Assembly: GCA_003216035.1 (NCBI GenBank) | Contig: QCJM01000001.1 | Span: forward strand, 147,408 to 211,407 | Direction: 5' to 3' | Length of the DNA stretch: 64,000 bases | From: Prochlorococcus sp. AG-409-B13 | GTDB lineage: Bacteria; Cyanobacteriota; Cyanobacteriia; PCC-6307; Cyanobiaceae | Part shown: positions 30,255 to 39,838 of the stretch, piece by piece | How positions within the stretch are numbered: the stretch's first letter is position 1 | How the letters are laid out: each line of letters opens with the position of its first letter | Made by a program: the position numbers and the translations under genes | Notes under the pieces: generated by a model | Told to the model about the DNA's origin: nothing | Databases searched by the model: none | The model's input: the letters and a program-made list of their open reading frames with translations, nothing else

Positions 30255-31400
30255 GTGAAGATAGCCTTTTTCACAGAGACTTTCCTGCCCAAAGTAGATG
30301 GGATAGTTACAAGGCTGACTAAAACGGTGCAGCATCTGATTCATTCAGGGGAAGAGGTTGTTGTCTTCTGTCCAGAAGGAGGTCCAAGCCACTACATGGG
30401 TGCAAAAGTTGTCGGGGTACCGGCCATGCCCTTACCTTTATATCCAGAACTAAAACTTGGTCTTCCCGGCCCTGCAGTATCTGAAGCACTCGAAGATTTT
30501 CAGCCAGATTTAATTCATGTTGTCAACCCTGCAGTACTTGGCCTAGGTGGTATTTGGCTGGCAAAAACCAATGGTATTCCCTTAGTTGCTAGCTATCACA
30601 CACACCTGCCGAAATACCTAGAGCATTACGGCATGGGAATGCTTGAACCTCTGCTCTGGGAGCTTTTAAAAGCTGCGCATAACCAAGCAGTTTTAAATCT
30701 CTGCACCTCCACCGCAATGGTGCGTGAATTGAGCGAAAAAGGGATTCAACACACAGCTCTTTGGCAAAGAGGCGTTGATACAGAAACATTTCGTCCAGAC
30801 TTAAAAAACGATGCGATGAGAAAGCGCCTTCTTGGAGAACATAGTGACGAAGGCGCACTACTTATTTATGTAGGAAGACTCTCAGCCGAAAAACAAATCG
30901 AAAGGATTAAACCAGTACTAGAATCACTGCCTCAAACCCGCCTAGCTCTGGTCGGGGATGGGCCTCATAGACAGCAACTGGAAAAAACCTTTGAAAATAC
31001 AGCCACAACTTTCGTAGGTTATCTCTGTGGAGAAGAACTAGCGAGTGCTTATGCCAGTGGCGATGCTTTTCTCTTCCCTTCAAGTACAGAAACTTTAGGA
31101 TTAGTCCTGCTAGAAGCCATGGCAGCAGGTTGTCCTGTGGTAGGAGCTAATAGAGGAGGTATTCCTGACATCATTAGTGACGGAAAAAACGGATGCCTCT
31201 ACAACCCTGATGGAGACAATGAAGGTTCAGCCAGTTTAATCAATGCAACTCAAAGACTGCTTGGGAATGATCTAGAACGCCAAACGATGCGCAAAGCCGC
31301 CAGAGAAGAAGCTGAAAGATGGGGATGGGCAGCTGCAACAAACCAATTAAGAAACTATTACAACCAAGTTCTTGAGAAATCCATAAATATTGCCGCCTAA
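30255..31400 (+). CDS. sqdX: Sulfoquinovosyl diacylglycerol synthase
   Basis: GT4 glycosyltransferase transferring sulfoquinovose to diacylglycerol. 381 residues. The N-terminal Rossmann domain begins MKIAFFTETFLPKVDGIVTRL; VASYHTHLPKYLEHYG is typical of SqdX; the C-terminal domain has YVGRLSAEKQIE and the E-x7-E motif in SSTETLGLVLLEAMAAG. Starts at GTG (30255), 28 bp after sqdB. SQDG is an anionic thylakoid lipid that spares phosphate in marine picocyanobacteria (family knowledge). Confidence 0.96.
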   Translation: MKIAFFTETFLPKVDGIVTRLTKTVQHLIHSGEEVVVFCPEGGPSHYMGAKVVGVPAMPLPLYPELKLGLPGPAVSEALEDFQPDLIHVVNPAVLGLGGIWLAKTNGIPLVASYHTHLPKYLEHYGMGMLEPLLWELLKAAHNQAVLNLCTSTAMVRELSEKGIQHTALWQRGVDTETFRPDLKNDAMRKRLLGEHSDEGALLIYVGRLSAEKQIERIKPVLESLPQTRLALVGDGPHRQQLEKTFENTATTFVGYLCGEELASAYASGDAFLFPSSTETLGLVLLEAMAAGCPVVGANRGGIPDIISDGKNGCLYNPDGDNEGSASLINATQRLLGNDLERQTMRKAAREEAERWGWAAATNQLRNYYNQVLEKSINIAA

Positions 31401-31404
31401 CAAA

Positions 31405-31665
31405 TCAGGCTGCCTGGGGTGGAGGTGTAGGAGAGCCTAAGGGTTGAAAAGGCAAGACCAAAGTCGCCAATCTTTCAGGTCTGTGAGGACGCTGTTTACG
31501 TGGTTGACGTATACCAAATGGAACACGTACCACATTGGTGCCATCTACAGATAACGACCTGCCAGTACTCAAAGCAGATTGCAAACCTTCAGAAAAAGAA
31601 GGCAAGTTCAACTCATCATGCCCAAACTTTTCTTTGTCTTGGACAAATGATTTGTCTCTACCCAT
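31405..31665 (-). CDS. Small conserved hypothetical protein
   Basis: 86 residues, ATG at 31663-31665. Acidic/Lys-rich N-terminus (MGRDKSFVQDKEKFGHDE), a middle segment GTNVVRVPFGIRQPRKQRP that is basic, and a Pro-rich end (LGSPTPPPQAA). No membrane segment and no known domain. It is convergent with sqdX (4 bp gap) and downstream of gcvP. The coding call rests on reading frame and composition; picocyanobacterial homologues are likely but unverified. Confidence 0.6.
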   Translation of the reverse strand: MGRDKSFVQDKEKFGHDELNLPSFSEGLQSALSTGRSLSVDGTNVVRVPFGIRQPRKQRPHRPERLATLVLPFQPLGSPTPPPQAA

Positions 31666-31733
31666 GCTGTCCCCCTATAAATGAGAACCGCTGCCGTACA
31701 GAGTAGTGAAAAAACTCGAAAGGACAGCGAATC

Positions 31734-31753
31734 AAAACCAAAAATTCGGTTTT
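31734..31753 (-). terminator. Possible weak terminator downstream of gcvP
   Basis: A 6-bp stem (AAAACC/GGTTTT) with an 8-nt loop lies about 50 bp past the gcvP stop; in the gcvP sense strand the second arm ends in a T-run. The stem is AT-rich, so it would be a weak terminator. Confidence 0.3.
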
Positions 31754-31805
31754 CAGTGAAAATTTACCTCCAATACAGCTTTTAGACCAGTCCTAAAAAT
31801 TTTCC

Positions 31806-34724
31806 CTATTCATCCATAAAGTCTTGGATAGTGCTACAAGTGCACACGAGATTGCGATCGCCAAAAGCATTATCTATTCGAGAAACTGCTGGCCAGAACT
31901 TGTCTTGGCGCTGATGAGGCAATGGAAACGCTGCCTTCTCTCGGGAATAGGGACGATCCCAAGCGTCATTAGTTACAGCGTCCAAGGTATGAGGGGAGCG
32001 CCTCAATGGGTTGTTCTCTAAATCCATCTTCCCCTGCTCAATGCTCTTTGCTTCGGCCCTTATTGCAATCATTGCGTCACAAAAGCGGTTTAATTCTGCA
32101 AGACTCTCGCTCTCAGTAGGCTCAACCATCAAAGTCCCAGGAACAGGCCAACTAATAGTTGGAGCATGAAAGCCATAATCCATCAATCTTTTTGCGATAT
32201 CTTCAACCTGAATGCCTGCACTCTGCTTCAAAGGCCGCACATCCAAAATGCACTCATGAGCCACAAGGCCATTCAAACCCCTAAACAAAACTCGGTAGTA
32301 GGGGTCTAGTCGATGGGCAAGGTAATTTGCAGAAAGCAAAGCAACAGAACTAGCCTTTCTTAAACCTTTAAGGCCCATCATTCGTAAATACATCCAACTT
32401 ATTGGCAAGATGCCTGCACTCCCCCAAGGAGCAGCAGAAATAGCACCAATCGCTTTATTGCCGCCACAATTAACAACAGGATGACCTGGTAAATAAGGAA
32501 TTAAATGAGAAGCAACTGCTATAGGGCCAGCCCCAGGGCCACCCCCACCATGTGGTATGCAAAATGTCTTATGGAGATTAAGGTGACATACATCAGCCCC
32601 ATAGTGCCCAGGGCGACAAAGACCAACCTGTGCATTGAGATTAGCGCCATCTAAATAGACTTGACCACCATGCCTATGAACCAACTCACACATCTCTCTT
32701 ATCTTTGGTTCAAATACTCCATGTGTTGAAGGGTAAGTAACCATCAAAGCCGCAAGTTCAGAAGAGTAATGCTCAGCTTTAACTTGCAAATCTTCTAAAT
32801 CAACATTTCCCTCATTATCGCATGAGACAGAAACAACTCTCATGCCTGCCATAACAGAACTGGCCGGATTAGTGCCATGAGCACTGGCTGGGATTAAACA
32901 GATATTTCTAAAATCTTCCCCACGAGACTTATGCCATTCCTTAATTACTAAAAGACCAGCAAGTTCTCCCTGAGATCCAGCATTTGGCTGCAAGGAAACC
33001 CCAGCAAAGCCAGTCAAATCACCCAGCCATAATTCCAGGTTTTTTATTAAGTATTGATAACCTTTTACTTGCTCTGCTGGAGCAAAAGGATGAACTAAAG
33101 AAAACTCACGCCAACTAATTGGGAGGAGCTCAGCTGTTGCATTCAGCTTCATAGTGCAACTACCTAAAGGGATCATCCCATGCACAAGGGAAAAATCCTT
33201 ATTAGTCAAACGATGGATATAACGAAGCAACTCTGTTTCACTCCGATAAAGATGAAAGACGGGTTGCTGTAACCATGATCTTTTCCTTAAAGGGATTTTC
33301 TCAATTTCTCCAGGAGAATCTAGATTGATAACCTCAAAAGGTTGAACTGTCTTACCCACCGCTTTTGCCAAGATCTGATAAAGATTACATATTTCTTTTT
33401 CTGTACTTAATTCATCCAAAGTAATACCAAAACCTTCTGCTTTTTCCGGGGAAACTCCTATAGGTAAAACACGCAAGTTAAACCCTGCCAATGTTGCTAA
33501 TTGGTGAACTTTAGGAGCCTCCACACATTTCACTTCAACCGAATCAAAGCGTCCAATTAACTTCAATGGAAAACCAAGTTGCAACAAACCAGCTTCAAGT
33601 TTTTTTCGCAAGCGAACAACTCTACGAGCAATCTTTTCTAAACCCTCAGGACCATGATGAACGGCATAAAAAGAGGCCATTACAGCCAATAAAACCTGCG
33701 CAGTACATATATTGCTGGTGGCCTTATCCCTCCGAATATGTTGTTCCCTTGTCTGCAAAGCCAACCTCAAAGCCTTTCGTCCTTCTGAATCCAATGATTG
33801 ACCGACTAGCCGTCCAGGGATCTGTCGTTTAAAAGCCTGACGGGTTGAAAAAAAAGCTGCATGTGGACCTCCAAAACCCATTGGAACTCCTAGGCGTTGG
33901 GCACTCCCTACCGCAATATCAACACCAAGATCTCCCACTGGTGTCATCAAAACCTGGGCCAAAGGGTCAATGGCCACTGTCACGAGCGCATCTACTTCAT
34001 GAGCAGCATCAATACAAGAGGAAGGATCCCAAAAATGCCCGCTACATCCAGGCAGTTGCAGAAATAGACCAAAAACACTTTCATCTAAATGAAAAGTATT
34101 TGGGTTGAACAATTCCACCTGTATTCCTAAAGGCTCTGCGCGAGTCAGCAGTATTGCGAAAGTCTGAGGCAAGACATCCTCATCAACTAAAAACCGCCGG
34201 GCGTCAGGCCTCTTCTTGACAGAGAAACACAGGCTCATCGCTTCTGCGGCAGCAGTCCCCTCGTCCAACAAAGAAGCATTCGATATAGGCAAGCCTGTTA
34301 ATTCGCTGATCAAAGTCTGAAAGTTAAACAGTGCCTCAAGCCTCCCTTGAGAAATTTCTGCTTGATAAGGCGTATATGCCGTATACCAACAAGGGTTTTC
34401 AAACACATGTCTCTGGAGCAATGCTGGAGTTGCTGTACCGTGATACCCAAGCCCAATTAATGAACGCTGAACTGAATTTTTGCTTGCGATTTCACGCAAT
34501 TCTTCAAGCGCAACAATTTCACTGCAACCTTCTGGCAGAGTTTCAGAAGGCTGGGTTTCATCAAGAATTTCCTTAGGGATAACTGCTGAGACAAAATTCT
34601 CCAAGTCTGGATAATTAATCGTTTGCAGCATCTGGTCTTGATCCTCGGTAGTAGGACCTATATGACGTTGATGAAACTCACTAGCCTCAATGCTTGAAGC
34701 CTCTATCAGCTGTTTGTCAAGCAA
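31806..34724 (-). CDS. gcvP: Glycine dehydrogenase (decarboxylating), P-protein
   Basis: PLP enzyme that decarboxylates glycine and loads the aminomethyl group on GcvH lipoyl-lysine; photorespiratory glycine removal and one-carbon supply. 972 residues. The N-terminal half starts with [17 protein letters not shown] and [36 protein letters not shown]; the PLP Lys is in [32 protein letters not shown] and PLGSCTMK are present. The start appears to be TTG at 34724 because no in-frame ATG lies near it. gcvH is directly upstream. Confidence 0.97.
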   Translation of the reverse strand: MLDKQLIEASSIEASEFHQRHIGPTTEDQDQMLQTINYPDLENFVSAVIPKEILDETQPSETLPEGCSEIVALEELREIASKNSVQRSLIGLGYHGTATPALLQRHVFENPCWYTAYTPYQAEISQGRLEALFNFQTLISELTGLPISNASLLDEGTAAAEAMSLCFSVKKRPDARRFLVDEDVLPQTFAILLTRAEPLGIQVELFNPNTFHLDESVFGLFLQLPGCSGHFWDPSSCIDAAHEVDALVTVAIDPLAQVLMTPVGDLGVDIAVGSAQRLGVPMGFGGPHAAFFSTRQAFKRQIPGRLVGQSLDSEGRKALRLALQTREQHIRRDKATSNICTAQVLLAVMASFYAVHHGPEGLEKIARRVVRLRKKLEAGLLQLGFPLKLIGRFDSVEVKCVEAPKVHQLATLAGFNLRVLPIGVSPEKAEGFGITLDELSTEKEICNLYQILAKAVGKTVQPFEVINLDSPGEIEKIPLRKRSWLQQPVFHLYRSETELLRYIHRLTNKDFSLVHGMIPLGSCTMKLNATAELLPISWREFSLVHPFAPAEQVKGYQYLIKNLELWLGDLTGFAGVSLQPNAGSQGELAGLLVIKEWHKSRGEDFRNICLIPASAHGTNPASSVMAGMRVVSVSCDNEGNVDLEDLQVKAEHYSSELAALMVTYPSTHGVFEPKIREMCELVHRHGGQVYLDGANLNAQVGLCRPGHYGADVCHLNLHKTFCIPHGGGGPGAGPIAVASHLIPYLPGHPVVNCGGNKAIGAISAAPWGSAGILPISWMYLRMMGLKGLRKASSVALLSANYLAHRLDPYYRVLFRGLNGLVAHECILDVRPLKQSAGIQVEDIAKRLMDYGFHAPTISWPVPGTLMVEPTESESLAELNRFCDAMIAIRAEAKSIEQGKMDLENNPLRRSPHTLDAVTNDAWDRPYSREKAAFPLPHQRQDKFWPAVSRIDNAFGDRNLVCTCSTIQDFMDE

Positions 34725-34760
34725 TTTGGATCGATTTCATGGGTGTGGGGAAGGCTAGAA

Positions 34761-34793
34761 AAACTTTGCCTAAATTGTCGACTAACAAAGTTT
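34761..34793 (-). repeat. Inverted repeat between gcvH and gcvP
   Basis: Perfect 8-bp arms AAACTTTG (34761-34768) and CAAAGTTT (34786-34793) with a 17-nt loop in the 83-bp gap. In the transcript this stem could shape RNA processing or partial termination between gcvH and gcvP. No glycine riboswitch was recognised. Confidence 0.4.
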
Positions 34794-34807
34794 CAAAGTG
34801 AATTGAG

Positions 34808-35197
34808 TTAACTAGCGGTCACTTTGCTCGCATAAGAAGCTGCATCCATCAACTCCTGCAATTGGCCAAGGTCAGCAGGTCTCACAAGCAATAACCAGCC
34901 TTCACCATGAGGATCATTTTGCAACTCTTCTGGACTTGATAAAACCGATTCATTGCGCTGAACTACTTCACCTGTAATTGGGGAATACATTTCTTCAACA
35001 GCCTTCACAGATTCAACCGAACCGAAACTCGTACCCCTATTCACGGAAACCCCCACTTCAGGCAAATCAACAAAAACTATGTCTCCCAACTGATCAACAG
35101 CAAAGGCACTAATTCCCAACCTCACCAAATCTCCCTCCAAGAGGGCATATTCATGGGAGTCAGCGAATCGAAAGTTGTCTGGAAAATTAAAGGCCAT
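34808..35197 (-). CDS. gcvH: Glycine cleavage system H protein
   Basis: Lipoyl carrier of the glycine cleavage complex. With the ATG at 35197 it is 129 residues, normal for the family. Lipoyl-lysine is Lys65 in GSVESVKAVEEMYSP; SHEYALLEGD and QLGDIVFVDLPEVG are conserved. An in-frame TTG at 35221 overlaps the preceding stop and adds 8 residues not seen in the family, so the ATG is preferred. It is upstream of gcvP; gcvT is at 58.6 kb. Confidence 0.95.
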   Translation of the reverse strand: MAFNFPDNFRFADSHEYALLEGDLVRLGISAFAVDQLGDIVFVDLPEVGVSVNRGTSFGSVESVKAVEEMYSPITGEVVQRNESVLSSPEELQNDPHGEGWLLLVRPADLGQLQELMDAASYASKVTAS

Positions 35198-35217
35198 CGA
35201 GATGGGCCAAGCAAAGG

Positions 35218-36519
35218 TCAAACAGTTTGGGGGAAATCTAGGAATCTCGCTTTTACAAGCTCCACTAAGGCTCTTTCAAGAGCAATTTTAATGTGGGTGC
35301 GATGCGTTCCTCCTTGAATATAAATATTGTAAGGAGGCTTCAAGGGAGCATCAGCAGAAAACTCACTAGTGCTTCCATCAATAAATGTACCTCCAGCCAT
35401 AACCAATGGATTGGAGTAGCCAGGCATCGAAGAAGGAACAGGTTCTAGATAATGAGCCACAGGTGACGAATTTTGAAAAGCCTTACAAACCACTTTCACT
35501 ATGTCTGGATCACCTAATTGCACTGCCTGAATAATGTCCGAACGATAGTTGCCTAACGATGGCTTAACGGCAAAACCAAGTTCGGCAAACACACCAGCAA
35601 CTAGATCGGCACCAATCAATGCTTCAGCAATCATCTGCGGGGCCAAAAACAAGCCCTGCAAAACAAGTCGGTGAAGGTCAAACCCAGTACCTCCTGCAGC
35701 ACCAATACCCGGCGCAGTAAGGCGGCAACAAGCCTTCTCTACTAAATCAGCACGACCAGCGACATAACCTCCTGTTGGAACTATTGTTCCCCCTAAATTT
35801 TTTATCAAAGAGCCCGCTATCAAATCTGCGCCTACCTCAACAGGCTCCTGATCCTCAACCAACTCGCCATAACAATTGTCAACAAAACAGACTGTCTGAG
35901 GCTGCCTTCTATGAATGGAGTCACAAATTTCTCCTATTTGTTCAATAGTTAATGAGGGCCTCCAGGCATAACCACAACTACGTTGAATAAAAGCCATTCG
36001 GATTGGAGTATCCAAAGCTCTTTCCAATTGCTCAAACTGCCAACCTCCTTCAGGGGAAAGAGGCAATTCTTCATAACAAATGCCAAAGTCAGCAAGAGAA
36101 CCTTGCCCAGACCCACGCAAACCAATTACTTCCTGAAGAGTGTCGTAAGGCTTACCAGTAACCGAAAGCAATTTATCCCCAGGCCTTAATACTCCGAATA
36201 AAGCAGCAGTTATTGCGTGCGTTCCACTAACGAATTGCATACGAACAGCTGCTTTCTCCGCTCCTAATACCCTTGCAAAAACTCGATCTATTACCTTCCT
36301 ACCCTCATCTCCATGGCCATAACCAGTCACAGAAGCAAAATGCTGAGTACCTAAATGCTCTTGAGCAAAAGCCTTTAAAACTTTTTCGAGACGATGCCTC
36401 ACCGTTTCCGTACGTTGTTCCGCAATCCACTGCAGTCGCTCGGAAACTAAGGAAATTTGCTCCTTAGCCCATAATTGAACTAGTTGTTCATCAACTACAT
36501 CTGGATTGAATTTCTGCAC
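35218..36519 (-). CDS. PLP-dependent protein of the methionine gamma-lyase / 'aluminium resistance' family
   Basis: 433-residue fold-type I PLP enzyme. GYGHGDEGRKVIDRVFARVLGAEKAAVRMQF is the N-terminal signature of this family; the likely PLP Lys is in AGSLIKNLGGTIVPTGGY; VDNCYGELVEDQEP supplies the Asp that contacts the pyridine N. The name comes from a plant clone; the substrate is not established. It starts at GTG (36519), and gcvH follows with the ATG 21 bp beyond its stop, so it may be cotranscribed with gcvH-gcvP. Confidence 0.88.
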   Translation of the reverse strand: MQKFNPDVVDEQLVQLWAKEQISLVSERLQWIAEQRTETVRHRLEKVLKAFAQEHLGTQHFASVTGYGHGDEGRKVIDRVFARVLGAEKAAVRMQFVSGTHAITAALFGVLRPGDKLLSVTGKPYDTLQEVIGLRGSGQGSLADFGICYEELPLSPEGGWQFEQLERALDTPIRMAFIQRSCGYAWRPSLTIEQIGEICDSIHRRQPQTVCFVDNCYGELVEDQEPVEVGADLIAGSLIKNLGGTIVPTGGYVAGRADLVEKACCRLTAPGIGAAGGTGFDLHRLVLQGLFLAPQMIAEALIGADLVAGVFAELGFAVKPSLGNYRSDIIQAVQLGDPDIVKVVCKAFQNSSPVAHYLEPVPSSMPGYSNPLVMAGGTFIDGSTSEFSADAPLKPPYNIYIQGGTHRTHIKIALERALVELVKARFLDFPQTV

Positions 36520-36605
36520 AAAAAAGCAAGGACGAGGTTTACAGTTCCTTTAGATTTAAACGTTTACTGGATCTATTTCTCATTCCGCTCTAATTGAAAG
36601 CCTTA

Positions 36606-37559
36606 ATGAGCGGTTTTCGCCATCTCTTGGAGTACATCTTGGTTTCCAATATTCCTTCAACTGCATCTTCCTCCCGTGAGCTTCGCTTAAGAGCAGGCAT
36701 TGTGGCTCCCCGTGAACCACTCCCTCCGACTCAGCGTCGCTTTAGAGCCGGAACAACTTTTTTCATGTTGATAATGCATGTTGGAGCCTGCTTTGCGTTA
36801 CTGCCTCGTTTTTGGAGTTGGCAAGGGATAGCAGCTTTTGGAGTGCTCTATTGGATCACTGTCTTAGGGGTAACACTTGGATTACATCGACTGGTAGCCC
36901 ATCGGAGCTTTGTAGCTCCAAATTGGGTTGAAAAAATTTTAGTTATCATGGGCTCTCTTGCCTGCCAGAGTGGGCCCATAGAATGGGTTGCTCTTCATAG
37001 ACACCATCATAAATTTTCCGACCAACCAAACGACCATCACGATGCAGGTCGAGGGTTTTGGTGGAGCCATAGTGAATGGATGCTGCATGAGATTCCAGCC
37101 CTAAGACATAGCTATAAGCTCGCAACAGACCTTGTTGCGGATCCATTCTTTCGATGGCTAGACCATTGGTTCTTACTGCTACAAATACCCTTAGGCCTAT
37201 CGCTCTACTGGTTTGGGGAAGTCAATCAAATTCATGGCGGAGGAACGGGGCTAGTGCTTTGGGCCATTCCACTACGTCTTGTAATCGTCTACCACGTAAC
37301 CTGGCTTGTTAATTCTGCAACCCATACTTTTGGATACAGAAACTTTGATTGTCCTGACCTTTCAAGAAATTGTTGGTGGGTAGCCTTTCTTTCTTTCGGT
37401 GAAGGCTGGCATAACAACCACCATGCTTATCCACAAAGCGCTCGGCATGGACTTAGATGGTTTGAATTTGACCTAACCTGGCAGCATATAAAACTTCTCA
37501 AGCGTCTTGGGCTTGCCAAACAAATTCGACAAGCTCGATACGTTGGGAGGACTGCCTAA
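36606..37559 (+). CDS. desC: Acyl-lipid/acyl-CoA desaturase, delta-9 type (copy 1)
   Basis: Di-iron membrane desaturase that introduces the first double bond in fatty acyl chains. All three histidine boxes are present: HRLVAH, HRHHH and HNNHH. Four hydrophobic segments flank them. The ATG at 36606 gives 317 residues; an in-frame TTG at 36594 would add four. It overlaps the 3' end of the opposing gene at 37556 by 4 bp. A paralogue lies at 38354. Confidence 0.9.
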   Translation: MSGFRHLLEYILVSNIPSTASSSRELRLRAGIVAPREPLPPTQRRFRAGTTFFMLIMHVGACFALLPRFWSWQGIAAFGVLYWITVLGVTLGLHRLVAHRSFVAPNWVEKILVIMGSLACQSGPIEWVALHRHHHKFSDQPNDHHDAGRGFWWSHSEWMLHEIPALRHSYKLATDLVADPFFRWLDHWFLLLQIPLGLSLYWFGEVNQIHGGGTGLVLWAIPLRLVIVYHVTWLVNSATHTFGYRNFDCPDLSRNCWWVAFLSFGEGWHNNHHAYPQSARHGLRWFEFDLTWQHIKLLKRLGLAKQIRQARYVGRTA

Positions 37560-38290
37560 GACTTCAAACTTGAAGCACAACTTCGAAGATCCTCCAGAAA
37601 ACGATCAGGTCCATTGATAGCACTACCTCCAAGTACTTTATAAGTTGAATACAAATCGATCAATTCGCCATCCAATTCCTCAGCGCTGTAATCCCTGAGG
37701 CCTGCCATCACCGCTGCAAATCGTTCTCTGCGCAAAGCTTTCGTCGCTGGATAGGCCTCCATCACCTGTTCACGACATTGACGCCAAGGCAAGCCTTGGC
37801 AAAAACGATCTGCTAAAGCTGCACTAAGTGATATCGCTTCACCATCCTCTATAAACCAATCAAAAGATGCAGGCAAAGGCATCAAGCCAACAAAAATCTC
37901 AAACAATTCGCCTGCGCCTAATGGCTCCCCATCGTTTCCTTGTATTGGTAAAGCAGATTCGAGTAGAACCCTAAGCAATTCAGGATGACTCTCCTTTAGA
38001 ACAGATCTAATAGGCTCTATACCGTAATGCAATAAAGCATTTGCCTGGGCAAGCGCTAAAAACACTTCCGGGCCAGGTGAAGCAAGCTTGGCATTACGAA
38101 GATTAGAAATTTGAGAGCTATGTAGCCGCCCTAGATCTAGACAATCCGACAAAGCAGGAAGAACTTTGTGCGACCAACCATTCTGCTCATGCCAAACATG
38201 AATCAAATGAGCCATAGCTCTACGCCCATCAACCAGCCTGTCGCGATAGCCACTATTCGGAAAATCATGTAGCAGATCATTACCTTTCAC
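37556..38290 (-). CDS. Conserved hypothetical protein, marine picocyanobacterial type
   Basis: 244 residues, no recognised catalytic motif. Mostly alpha-helical and soluble: SGYRDRLVDGRRAMAHLIHVWHEQNGWSHKVLP, LASPGPEVFLALAQANALLHYG, and LRRERFAAVMAGLRDYSAEELDGELIDLY. The regular helices and conserved aromatic residues indicate a folded domain. Starts at GTG (38290). It sits between, and opposite to, two desaturase paralogues, convergent with the first and divergent from the second. Confidence 0.75.
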   Translation of the reverse strand: MKGNDLLHDFPNSGYRDRLVDGRRAMAHLIHVWHEQNGWSHKVLPALSDCLDLGRLHSSQISNLRNAKLASPGPEVFLALAQANALLHYGIEPIRSVLKESHPELLRVLLESALPIQGNDGEPLGAGELFEIFVGLMPLPASFDWFIEDGEAISLSAALADRFCQGLPWRQCREQVMEAYPATKALRRERFAAVMAGLRDYSAEELDGELIDLYSTYKVLGGSAINGPDRFLEDLRSCASSLKS

Positions 38291-38353
38291 TGATATTAAT
38301 CCTGATCGGCTAAGCTAGGAGAACATTTAGAAGATCACTAAAGGTTTCCCATA

Positions 38354-39274
38354 GTGATAAATCATACTGCTCATCAACAAAAACCAATACCCTCGAAAGA
38401 AGCTATCAAGGTCTCATCAAGACTTCAAAGACCTCTCAAGACTGATTGCATCTACCCCAACAAGGAACAACGCCGATGGGGAACGATCGGATTCATGATC
38501 ACTATTCACAGCTTAACGATATATGCTCTTCAGCCAAAATTCTGGAATTGGCAGGTTCTTTCAGCCTTATTAATCCTTTACTGGATAACTGCTTGTCTTG
38601 GAGTCACGCTTGGTTATCACCGACTTCTATCTCATCGCTCATTTCGGGCACCTAAATGGCTAGAACGTTTCTTTGCAACATGTGGAGCTTTAAGTTGCCA
38701 ACACGGCCCAATTGACTGGGTAGGACTACATAGACATCATCACTCGTTTTCGGATACTGACGCAGATCACCACAACAGTAAGAAAGGGTTTTGGTGGAGT
38801 CATATGGGTTGGATGTTCGAGCCTATTCCTGCAATGCAAGCGGTCCCACGCCTCAGTGGAGATTTAAATAAAGACAGTTATTACCGTTGGCTAAATAAAA
38901 ACTTCCTACTCCTTCAAATACCCCTAGGCGCAACCCTTTTTTGGATTGGGAACTTGATGGGAATTAGTGGTTGGGCAATGATTTTATGGGGAATACCTGT
39001 TCGCTTGGTATTGGTTTATCACGTGACTTGGCTTGTCAATTCAGCAACCCACTGCTGGGGATCAGTCGCTTTTGATAGTGGCGACGATTCAAAAAATAAT
39101 CCTTGGGTCGCAGCACTAACTTTTGGAGAGGGATGGCATAACAACCACCATGCTTTCCCTAACTCGGCCAAACAAGGCCTTCAATCTGGCCAAATTGATC
39201 TAACCTGGGAACATATTCGTTTGTTGAAGGCACTAGGTTTGGCAACCAAAATTAGGTTGCCCATAACGTCGTAA
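38354..39274 (+). CDS. Acyl-lipid/acyl-CoA desaturase, delta-9 type (copy 2)
   Basis: 306 residues with the same three boxes as copy 1: HRLLSH, HRHHH and HNNHH, plus GFWWSH and the WLVNSATH segment. The two copies are clearly homologous over their whole length but differ at the N-terminus, where this one begins MINHTAHQQKPIPSKEA (GTG at 38354). Which of the two is delta-9 and which has another regiospecificity cannot be told from the sequence. rplI follows after 44 bp. Confidence 0.88.
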   Translation: MINHTAHQQKPIPSKEAIKVSSRLQRPLKTDCIYPNKEQRRWGTIGFMITIHSLTIYALQPKFWNWQVLSALLILYWITACLGVTLGYHRLLSHRSFRAPKWLERFFATCGALSCQHGPIDWVGLHRHHHSFSDTDADHHNSKKGFWWSHMGWMFEPIPAMQAVPRLSGDLNKDSYYRWLNKNFLLLQIPLGATLFWIGNLMGISGWAMILWGIPVRLVLVYHVTWLVNSATHCWGSVAFDSGDDSKNNPWVAALTFGEGWHNNHHAFPNSAKQGLQSGQIDLTWEHIRLLKALGLATKIRLPITS

Positions 39275-39318
39275 GGTTATGGATCAAAACTAAATAGTCT
39301 TCTCTTCAATTAATTACC

Positions 39319-39777
39319 ATGGCAAAGCGCGTACAAGTGGTTCTGAACGAAGATGTTCTCAGTCTTGGCAAAGACGGAGATTTAGTAGAAGTGTCTCCCG
39401 GATATGCACGAAACTTCCTATTGCCTTATGGGAAAGCATTACCAGTGACTCCTGCTGTCATGAAGCAGGTAACACATCGACGCGCCAAGCAAGCTGAACA
39501 TGAAGCAGCCTTAAAACAAGCAGCAGTGGACTTCCAAACTGCCCTCGTCACGATTGGGAGGTTCACAGTGAAAAAACAAATTGGCGAGGACGAGGTTTTA
39601 TTCGGAACAGTAACCAATGGAGATGTTGCAGAAGCTATTGAAGAAGCAACAAAAAAAGAAATCGATCGACGTAACATAACTGTTCCAGAAATCCACCGTA
39701 CTGGCAAATACAAAGTTCAAGTCAAGCTGCACAGCGAAGTAACTGCTGAAATCAATCTTGAAGTTATTAGCTATTAA
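39319..39777 (+). CDS. rplI: 50S ribosomal protein L9
   Basis: 152-residue bL9: [36 protein letters not shown] is the two-lobed family N-terminus, followed by the long connecting helix and a C-terminal domain with [14 protein letters not shown]. It is followed by dnaB after 61 bp, a conserved bacterial arrangement. Confidence 0.97.
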   Translation: MAKRVQVVLNEDVLSLGKDGDLVEVSPGYARNFLLPYGKALPVTPAVMKQVTHRRAKQAEHEAALKQAAVDFQTALVTIGRFTVKKQIGEDEVLFGTVTNGDVAEAIEEATKKEIDRRNITVPEIHRTGKYKVQVKLHSEVTAEINLEVISY

Positions 39778-39838
39778 ATAAGTTGCAAGTTTTTAGGAAT
39801 CGGCCAAACTTCAACCCCAATAAACACTTCTCCTTGCA

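Noticed and set aside
34725..34807. Glycine riboswitch ahead of gcvP
   Set aside because: The gap shows only a simple inverted repeat and is too short for the tandem glycine aptamer.
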